Program-made: the position numbers and the translations under genes | NCBI GenBank assembly: GCA_963803125.1 | Contig: CAWDLR010000003.1 | Coordinates: 2,604,001-2,668,000 of the forward strand | Source of the DNA: G963675935 sp963803125 | Lineage (GTDB): Bacteria > Planctomycetota > Planctomycetia > Pirellulales > Thermoguttaceae | Reading direction: 5' to 3' | Length of the DNA: 64,000 bases | Shown: positions 58,705 to 64,000 of the stretch, piece by piece | How the letters are laid out: each line of letters begins with the position of its first letter | How positions within the stretch are numbered: the stretch's first letter is position 1 | Notes under the pieces: generated by a model | Database searches by the model: none | What the model was told of the DNA's origin: nothing | What the model saw: only the letters and a program-made list of their open reading frames with translations

Positions 58705-59886
58705 TTAGTCAGGAATCTTTGCCAGCGGGACGTCATCAGCCATGCTGCCCATCAAGGCGAATGTCGGTCCGTCGATCGTGTCGTTGAAGAACCGTACGGA
58801 GGCGTCCGCCAAGCCGAAATGGGCCCCGCCGGAGTGCTCGCTGCCGGGCGAGAGGAAGTAGCCGTTGTTCATCTGCTTGTCGGTGACCCCAACCTTGTTT
58901 ATGCCATTGGTAGACGAATACGCCACCCCGGTGGAGAACGTCAACGCCTGCCCGCCGATGGCCCAGCCGTCGGCGCTGGTTACCGGGCCACTGCTCGGGC
59001 CGTAGGGGGTGACGGTCATGATGATCCGCTGGAGTTCGCCGATCATGATGGTGCTTGCCGTCCCATCGCGAATCTGGGCGAAGGTGGTGCTCTTGTTGAT
59101 CTTGCCGAAAACGCCCCAGGAATTCGAGTCCGAATTGTGGAATATATAGTTCTGCGAGCCGTCGGGGTTGTAATGCAGGTTTGAAGTTTGATAGTTCTGC
59201 GCGTCGGTGGGAGTGCCAAATGTGGCGGCGACGGGGTACTTGACCACGGCACTAGGGTTGGCCGCCGTGGTTCCGCTGGGGGTGCAGAAGACGTGCCGTC
59301 CGGCGCATCCGCCGTAGTCAGTACCGCCGCCGGTCTGGCTGCTTATCAACAGCATAACCATATCGGTGCCAGGCCGAATGTTGTTGCGCCGCGTCGGGCA
59401 ATAGAGCCCCTTAATGTCCTTCACCGCGGAGCCCACCTTGTTGCCATAGCTTGTCGTGGTTGGATCGGCGTTGGGGTTGGGCACCGCATTACCGCCGACG
59501 CTCACGCGATAATCCCAGGGCATGCTCTCTGCTTCGAGATAGGGGAGGATGCGGAGGAGGAAGCCTGTACCGTGCTGCTGGGTGACCGATCCGGCGGCTT
59601 CCGCCCAGACTTTGGCGTCATTGGGATCGCCGGTAAAGTTGGAGTCCGCAACGCCGGGCGTACCCATGACCGTTCCCTGTGGGAAGGCCGAGCCGTTTGC
59701 TGAGCTATAGTTGTGCAAAGCCAGGCCGATCTGCTTGAGGTTGTTGGTGCAGGTGGCGCGGCGGGCCGCCTCACGGGCCATTTGCACCGCGGGCAACAGC
59801 AGCGCGATCAGTATCCCGATGATGGTGATGACTACCAGCAACTCGACCAGCGTAAACGCCGTTCGCACGCCTCGTTTAGGGCACAT
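58705..59886 (-). CDS. DUF1559 pseudopilin-like secreted protein
   Basis: The 393-residue product has the N-terminal prepilin-type signal MCPKRGVRTAFTLVELLVV-ITIIGILIALLLPAVQMARE (K/R-rich leader, F-T-L-V-E-L-L, helix) followed by a conserved TCTNNLKQIGLALHNY. The large DUF1559 domain ends in GSEHSGGAHFGLADASVRFF. This protein family is expanded in planctomycetes and thought to form surface fibres or pseudopili. The ATG at 59886 follows AGGAGG. Its promoter and stem-loop leader are shared with the next DUF1559 gene. Confidence 0.93.
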   Translation of the reverse strand: MCPKRGVRTAFTLVELLVVITIIGILIALLLPAVQMAREAARRATCTNNLKQIGLALHNYSSANGSAFPQGTVMGTPGVADSNFTGDPNDAKVWAEAAGSVTQQHGTGFLLRILPYLEAESMPWDYRVSVGGNAVPNPNADPTTTSYGNKVGSAVKDIKGLYCPTRRNNIRPGTDMVMLLISSQTGGGTDYGGCAGRHVFCTPSGTTAANPSAVVKYPVAATFGTPTDAQNYQTSNLHYNPDGSQNYIFHNSDSNSWGVFGKINKSTTFAQIRDGTASTIMIGELQRIIMTVTPYGPSSGPVTSADGWAIGGQALTFSTGVAYSSTNGINKVGVTDKQMNNGYFLSPGSEHSGGAHFGLADASVRFFNDTIDGPTFALMGSMADDVPLAKIPD

Positions 59887-59929
59887 AGCCTCGCCTCCTG
59901 GTTTCCACGCGTTGAATGAGAATAATACC

Positions 59930-59987
59930 GTCGCCAACAGCGGCGACACAACAACTACTATTAGACCATAAGCCGCGGTCCTGTCAA
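59930..59987 (-). promoter_or_regulatory. Promoter and stem-loop leader of the first DUF1559 gene
   Basis: On the minus strand TTGACA (59982-59987), 16 bp, TCTAAT (59960-59965), then a hairpin GTCGCC-GCTGTT-GGCGAC (59930-59947), followed by GGTATTATTCT. The second DUF1559 gene has the same order and spacing at 61315-61373. Confidence 0.75.
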
Positions 59988-60056
59988 GCAATATCGCAAA
60001 ACTGGGGCGGCAGGTCCAGCCTGCCGCCCCAGTTGACGAAATCTCTCGGACGGCTG

Positions 60057-61271
60057 CTATTCCGGCGGCAGCGTGACGGGCGCTCGGTCGGCCATGCTCC
60101 CCAACAGGCAAAAGACGTTGGGATCGACCGTGGTGCTAATGTACCGCACCGAGCCGTCGGCCAAGCCGAAATTCGCTCCGTTGGAGTGCTCGCTGCCGGG
60201 CGAGGAGGTGATGCCGTTGTTCATCAGGGTAGTGGTACTCAGCATGTACCCGGTGGTGAACAGCGTCGGCTCTCCGCCGATGGCCCAACCATCCTTGCTA
60301 TAGTAGCCGGGGGACGTAGGGCCGGTGCTCGCGTTGTAAGGGCCGCTAGACTGCAGGGTTATGATCCGCTGCAACTCACCCGTCATGATCGTGTTGGATG
60401 TGCCGTCGCGAATCGCCGCGTAGCTGGTGCTCTGGTTCATCTGGCCGAAAATGCCGAACCCCGTGATTGCCGCACAGTTGCCGGTGCCAGTGCCGGCGAC
60501 GGTATCGCTGACAACCCACTTCGTTGAGGTGGTGCCGGCGGCGGTATTGATCGGCCCGTAGGTGATGCTGAGCTGCCGGTTGGTAGTGGGGAGGGCGAAG
60601 TAGCTGGCTCCCGACCCCCGCGAGCCCAGGCTGGTGGTTAGACCCATATGGCGGCCGATGCATCCGCCGTAATCGGTTCCACCGGCTTGCCATGCACCGG
60701 GCACGGTCATCATCATCACGTCGTCAACGCCGATGCGAAGCTGGTTGCGACGCGTCGGGCAGTAGAGCCCCTTCACATCCATCGAGGCCAACGCCACGTT
60801 TCCCACGCCCGAAACCGTTCCCGAAGTCAAGCTTCCTGCGCAAACCGCATACTGGTAGTTCCATGCCTTGGCGGTGGCGCCGCCTTCGATGAAGGGCATG
60901 ATCCGCAAGATCCAACTCGTGCCGTGGTAGCCGACGGCCCCGCCCACCCCCTGCGCCGTCTGCTGCGCTTCGGTCAATGGATCGGCGTAACTGTTGACGT
61001 GGATGTAGGTGTCGGCGGGATTGCCGGCATTGGTGGACGACGCATTCGTGCCCATCACGAGTCCCTGCGGAAACACCTTGCTCGATGTTCCGTAGTTGTG
61101 CAGAGCCAAACCGAGCTGCTTCAAGTTATTATTGCAGGTGATACGACGGGCTGCCTCGCGTGCCGCCTGCACAGCCGGCAACAGCAGCGCAATCAGAATT
61201 CCGATGATGGTAATGACCACCAACAACTCGACGAGAGTGAAACCAAGACGCACACCTCTTCTGTGGTACAT
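60057..61271 (-). CDS. DUF1559 pseudopilin-like secreted protein
   Basis: The 404-residue paralogue of the neighbouring gene begins MYHRRGVRLGFTLVELLVVI, followed by the hydrophobic helix and ITCNNNLKQLGLALHNYGTS. The body contains LYCPTRRNQL, GGTDYGGCIGRHM, IRDGTSNTIMTGELQRI, and the C-terminal GSEHSNGANFGLADGSVRYI. The same domain order as its neighbour suggests tandem duplication. The ATG at 61271 follows TAGGAGGG. A shared promoter and hairpin leader precede both genes. Confidence 0.94.
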   Translation of the reverse strand: MYHRRGVRLGFTLVELLVVITIIGILIALLLPAVQAAREAARRITCNNNLKQLGLALHNYGTSSKVFPQGLVMGTNASSTNAGNPADTYIHVNSYADPLTEAQQTAQGVGGAVGYHGTSWILRIMPFIEGGATAKAWNYQYAVCAGSLTSGTVSGVGNVALASMDVKGLYCPTRRNQLRIGVDDVMMMTVPGAWQAGGTDYGGCIGRHMGLTTSLGSRGSGASYFALPTTNRQLSITYGPINTAAGTTSTKWVVSDTVAGTGTGNCAAITGFGIFGQMNQSTSYAAIRDGTSNTIMTGELQRIITLQSSGPYNASTGPTSPGYYSKDGWAIGGEPTLFTTGYMLSTTTLMNNGITSSPGSEHSNGANFGLADGSVRYISTTVDPNVFCLLGSMADRAPVTLPPE

Positions 61272-61314
61272 GAGATACCCTCCTAAGACCCGAAGACATG
61301 AAATAGGATAATGC

Positions 61315-61373
61315 CGTTGCCACCGCCGGCAACGAGACCTTCTCTATTAGAATATATATTCAAAACATGTCAA
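61315..61373 (-). promoter_or_regulatory. Promoter and stem-loop leader of the second DUF1559 gene
   Basis: On the minus strand TTGACA (61368-61373), 16 bp, TCTAAT (61346-61351), then the hairpin CGTTGCC-GGCGGT-GGCAACG (61315-61334), followed by GCATTATCCT. Order, spacing and the sequence after the hairpin match the other DUF1559 gene, though the stem sequence differs by compensating changes. Confidence 0.78.
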
Positions 61374-61440
61374 GCGTTATATCCAGGGAATTCCTGGCGA
61401 TTGTTTGTGGACGACGGTCCATAGGCTATAATCGGATATT

Positions 61441-61547
61441 CTGAAGCAGGGGCCGAGGAAAAGGGGACAGGCACCTTTTGCCGGAACGGCCCTTCGGGTG
61501 CTTCGCACAAAAGGTGCCTGTCCCCTTTTCCTCGCTGAAGCAGGGGC
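61441..61547. mobile_element. P3 palindrome flanked by a 13-bp direct repeat
   Basis: An 81-bp palindrome (61454-61534), with perfect 26-bp arms beginning CGAGGAAAAGGGGACAGGCA, sits between two direct copies of CTGAAGCAGGGGC (61441-61453 and 61535-61547). The flanking repeat looks like a target-site duplication. The element precedes the NusG-like gene. Confidence 0.72.
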
Positions 61548-61570
61548 TGAAGCAGCAGGGTGAACTCGCC

Positions 61571-62128
61571 ATGCCCATTCTGAAGGAGGAGCCGAGCCTC
61601 TATCCCGAGACGCTTTTGGACGAGCCGCCGGAGGACATCGCCGGCCGCCGGTGGTTTGCTGTGTATACGAAGGCCCGGCAAGAGAAATCGCTGGCCCGCG
61701 AGATGCTCAAACAGCGTATTCCCTTCTATTTGCCGCTGGTCAAGAAGACCAACGTCTCGCGTGGTCGAAAAAGGGTATCAATGTCCCCCCTCTTCGCCGG
61801 GTATGTGTTCCTCTTCGGGGCCGAGGAGGAGCGCCTGCGGTGCTTGGCGACCAACCGCATCTCGCGAGTCCTCACCGTCGAGCAGCCGCAGCAGTTCGTC
61901 TTCGATCTGCGGCAGTTTCGCCAGTTGATCGCTGCCGGCGCGCCGTTGACGATTGAAGCCCGGCTGGCGCCGGGGCGAAGTGTGAGGGTCCGCCAGGGTG
62001 CATTTGCCGGCTTGGAAGGGACCGTGCTGAAACGCCGCGGTGAGACGCGGTTGTTGGTCGCCATCAACTTCCTCCAGCAGGGCGCCTCGGTCGAAATCGA
62101 CGATTTCCTGTTGGAGCCGCTCGAATAA
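61571..62128 (+). CDS. NusG-like transcription antitermination factor
   Basis: The product has 185 residues. The N-terminal NGN domain is RRWFAVYTKARQEKSLAREM followed by QRIPFYLPLVKKTNVSRGRK and SPLFAGYVFLFGAEEERL. The C-terminal KOW-type domain is GRSVRVRQGAFAGLEGTVLK followed by RLLVAINFLQQGASVEIDDF. It is a specialised NusG paralogue (RfaH/UpxY/LoaP type) of the kind that promotes transcription through long polysaccharide operons. Its position next to a nucleotide-sugar epimerase and about 6 kb from the exosortase operon fits that role. The ATG at 61571 is the start; upstream codons belong to a palindrome. Confidence 0.9.
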   Translation: MPILKEEPSLYPETLLDEPPEDIAGRRWFAVYTKARQEKSLAREMLKQRIPFYLPLVKKTNVSRGRKRVSMSPLFAGYVFLFGAEEERLRCLATNRISRVLTVEQPQQFVFDLRQFRQLIAAGAPLTIEARLAPGRSVRVRQGAFAGLEGTVLKRRGETRLLVAINFLQQGASVEIDDFLLEPLE

Positions 62129-62143
62129 CATGGGAAAACGGGG

Positions 62144-62222
62144 GGGAAAACGGGGACAGGCACCTTTTGTGAGAAGCACCCGAAGGGCCGTTCCGGCAAA
62201 AGGTGCCTGTCCCCGTTTTCCC
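62144..62222. repeat. P3 palindrome between the NusG-like and epimerase genes
   Basis: The perfect 25-bp arms begin GGGAAAACGGGGACAGGCAC and are mirrored at 62198-62222. The middle is the reverse complement of the middle of the 61454 copy, so the two copies flank the NusG-like gene in opposite orientation. Confidence 0.85.
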
Positions 62223-62244
62223 GAGACAATAACGGAGGCCCATC

Positions 62245-63246
62245 ATGTCTGAACGATACCTAGTTACCGGATGCGCCGGCTTTATCGCCTCGAATGTCGC
62301 CGATCGTCTGCTTGCTGCAGGCCATGCGGTAGTGGGCGTCGATAATCTCAACGACGCCTACGATCCGCGGCTGAAACAATGGCGGCTCGCGCAGTTGCTT
62401 GGCCGCGACAACTTCAGCTTCCAGCAAGCCGATATCAGCGATCGTGCGGCGATCGAGCCGCTGTTCGCCGCGGCGGGCGGCGGGCCCCCTTTCGCCGCCG
62501 TCGTCAACCTGGCGGCCAGGGCCGGCGTGCGCCCCTCCGTCGTCAATCCCTGGGTTTACTACCAGGCCAACTGCGAGGGCACGCTCAACCTGCTGGATCT
62601 CTGCCGCCGCACGGGCGTCCGCAAGTTCTTGCTGGCTTCGACTTCGAGCCTCTACGGCCTGCACAATGTCGCTCCGTACCGCGAAGACGCCGACACCAAT
62701 CGGCCGCTGTCGCCCTACGCGGCCTCGAAAAAGGCGGCCGAGACGATCGCCTACAGTTACCATCATCTGCACGGCGTGGACGTCTCGATCCCGCGTTATT
62801 TCACGGTGTATGGGCCGGCGGGGCGACCCGACATGAGCATCTTCCGTTTCATCCGGCGGATCGCCGAGGGGGAGTCGATCGTGGTTTTCGGCGACGGCTC
62901 GCAGAGCCGCGATTTCACCTTCGTCAACGACATCGCCCGCGGCACGATCGCCGCGCTCCGCCCGCTGGGATATGAGATCATCAACCTTGGCGGCGACCGC
63001 GAGGTGGGACTGTCGGCGGTGATTGACGAGATCGGCCGGCTGCTGGGGAAGAAGCCGGTGATCGAGTATCGTCCCGCCCATCCCGCCGACGTTCCCAGCA
63101 CGCGGGCGGACGTATCGAAGGCCGCCCGTCTGCTCGATTGGCGGCCGCAGATCGGCATCGAAGAGGGGCTGCGGCGATCGGTCGAGTGGTATTTCGCCAA
63201 TCGCCAGTTGGCCCGCTCGCTGGAATTGTGCGACCGGACGGAATAG
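62245..63246 (+). CDS. NAD-dependent nucleotide-sugar epimerase (UDP-glucuronate 4-epimerase-like)
   Basis: The 333-residue extended SDR enzyme has the nucleotide-binding YLVTGCAGFIASNVADRLL, VVNLAARAGVRPSV, the Ser in ASTSSLYG, and the catalytic YxxxK in LSPYAASKKAAETIAYSY. Also present are PRYFTVYGPAGRPDMSIFRF, which is typical of UDP-glucuronate epimerases, and DFTFVNDIARGTIAAL. It would supply UDP-galacturonate or a related sugar for surface polysaccharide. The ATG at 62245 starts MSERYLVTG. The downstream gene is convergent. Confidence 0.93.
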   Translation: MSERYLVTGCAGFIASNVADRLLAAGHAVVGVDNLNDAYDPRLKQWRLAQLLGRDNFSFQQADISDRAAIEPLFAAAGGGPPFAAVVNLAARAGVRPSVVNPWVYYQANCEGTLNLLDLCRRTGVRKFLLASTSSLYGLHNVAPYREDADTNRPLSPYAASKKAAETIAYSYHHLHGVDVSIPRYFTVYGPAGRPDMSIFRFIRRIAEGESIVVFGDGSQSRDFTFVNDIARGTIAALRPLGYEIINLGGDREVGLSAVIDEIGRLLGKKPVIEYRPAHPADVPSTRADVSKAARLLDWRPQIGIEEGLRRSVEWYFANRQLARSLELCDRTE

Positions 63247-63258
63247 ACTGTCTCCTTG

Positions 63259-64000
63259 TCATATCCAATCCAGCCCAAAATCCAAGGCGACGGCGGAATG
63301 CGTCAGGGCGCCGACGCTGATTCGCTCGACGCCGCTTTCGGCGATGGCTTGCACCGTGTCGAGATGGACTCCGCCGGACGCTTCCAATTCGACGGCCGGA
63401 TCGAAGGCATCGCGGCGCGCGACCGCTTCGCGCAGTTGGCTCGGACGCATGTTGTCCAACAGCACGATATCGGGCCGGGCTGGCAACACCGCGTCGAGTT
63501 GATCGAGCGTATCGACTTCGACTTCGACGATCATCTGCGGATCGCCCTGCTGTACGGCGAATTGCCGGGCGCGAAGCACGGCTTCGGCGGGATTGAATCG
63601 CTCGGCGGGGACTGTCCCGATTTTCGTGTCGGGGACTGTCCCGATTTTCGTGTCAACGAAAATGGGACTGTCCCCTTTGACGCGCTCATGGGCGCCCAGC
63701 GCGAGATGATTGTCCTTGATCAATACGGCCTCGTCCAGTCCGCCGCGATGGTTCCAGCCGCCGCCGCAGCGCACCGCATATTTCTCCAGCCGCCGCCAGC
63801 CGGGCGTGGTTTTGCGGGTGTCGAAGATGCGGGCCTTGGTGTGGGTCGTTAGATCAACATACTGCCGCGTAAGCGTGGCGATGCCCGACAGTCGCCCCAA
63901 CAGATTCAGCAGCGTCCGCTCGGCGGCGAGCAGACCGCGTGCAGGCCCCTCGACGATTCCGACGCAATGTCCCTTTTCGATCCGGTCGCCATCCTCCGCC
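63259..64000 (-). CDS. nadC: Quinolinate phosphoribosyltransferase, 5' end outside window
   Basis: NadC makes nicotinate mononucleotide in de novo NAD synthesis. The open frame continues to the window edge (GIVEGPARGLLAAERTLLNL, LGRLSGIATLTRQYV). Further motifs are ARIFDTRKTTPGWRRLEKYA, AVRCGGGWNHRGGLDEAVLI, KDNHLALG, VEVEVDTLDQL, DIVLLDNM, LEASGGVHLDTV and SVGALTHSAVALDFGLDW. A 69-bp P2 palindromic insertion (63607-63675) adds DSPIFVDTKIGTVPDTKIGT before the AERFNPAEAV helix, in frame, so the enzyme is probably still made. Confidence 0.94.
   Translation of the reverse strand, partial: AEDGDRIEKGHCVGIVEGPARGLLAAERTLLNLLGRLSGIATLTRQYVDLTTHTKARIFDTRKTTPGWRRLEKYAVRCGGGWNHRGGLDEAVLIKDNHLALGAHERVKGDSPIFVDTKIGTVPDTKIGTVPAERFNPAEAVLRARQFAVQQGDPQMIVEVEVDTLDQLDAVLPARPDIVLLDNMRPSQLREAVARRDAFDPAVELEASGGVHLDTVQAIAESGVERISVGALTHSAVALDFGLDWI
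63607..63675. repeat. P2 palindrome with a duplicated half, in frame in nadC
   Basis: A 24-bp half-unit (63607-63630, GGGGACTGTCCCGATTTTCG type) is followed by a full 45-bp palindrome (63631-63675). The total is 69 bp, 23 codons. The half-unit is a direct repeat of the first 24 bp of the full unit, as if by slippage. Confidence 0.83.

Overview
The window looks like chromosomal DNA of a planctomycete (Planctomycetota, probably Pirellulales-like). The evidence is high GC, two DUF1559 pseudopilin-like proteins with the N-terminal FTLVELLVVITIIGILIALLLP-type methylation/transmembrane motif, four PEP-CTERM proteins next to an exosortase locus, a DUF1080 protein, a class II B12-dependent ribonucleotide reductase and very many small genome-wide-type palindromes. 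No rRNA, tRNA or CRISPR array was recognised.

Layout. 1-9.6 kb: a partial conserved protein, ribosomal protein L27, a response regulator with an HD-GYP domain, a zinc-ribbon membrane protein, a frameshifted folD, a DUF1080 protein and a frameshifted ResB-CcsA cytochrome c maturation gene. 9.6-19 kb: nrdJ with a promoter carrying two NrdR boxes, an isolated P-loop ATPase of less GC-rich composition, a repeat-rich zone with a duplicated gene tail and a MITE-like element, a D-2-hydroxyacid dehydrogenase, and a small ORF-yqgE-GH10-like cluster. 19-32 kb: a GT87-type membrane glycosyltransferase, two intact insertion sequences (ISKra4-like with a programmed -1 frameshift site; IS4-like), comEC, a membrane protein, two ArnT/PMT-type glycosyltransferases and a PAP2 phosphatase. 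32-39 kb: an HTH protein, a NYN-domain pair, a large NDP-forming acyl-CoA synthetase/GNAT (Pat-like) protein, and nagA/nagB. 39-55.5 kb: four PEP-CTERM surface proteins, then exosortase, tyrosine autokinase, TPR protein(s), EpsI-like protein, sugar transferase and an endonuclease/exonuclease/phosphatase-family protein, together an exopolysaccharide/protein-sorting locus. 55.5-64 kb: a sigma-like factor, an IscA-acylphosphatase-ABC permease operon, two DUF1559 genes, a NusG-like antiterminator, a nucleotide-sugar epimerase and a partial nadC.

Two themes stand out. First, the DNA is saturated with several unrelated families of short palindromes, and many copies sit in frame inside conserved enzymes (CcsA, NrdJ, dehydrogenase, GT87, both ArnT-like proteins, NadC). 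One copy is flanked by a 13-bp direct repeat as if it had transposed, one sits inside a 176-bp element with perfect 16-bp terminal inverted repeats, and an IS4-like element has landed exactly at the edge of another. This resembles protein-coding palindromic elements known from Rickettsia, but with different sequences. Second, regulatory sequence is readable: five copies of TGTCAG-N18-CTATAG (one variant) around the PEP-CTERM genes, a shared promoter plus stem-loop leader before both DUF1559 genes, and tandem NrdR boxes before nrdJ.

Four genes (folD, ccsBA, an ArnT-like gene, the TPR gene) are each broken by what reads as one extra base. This could be sequencing or assembly error or real decay; the sequence alone cannot decide.
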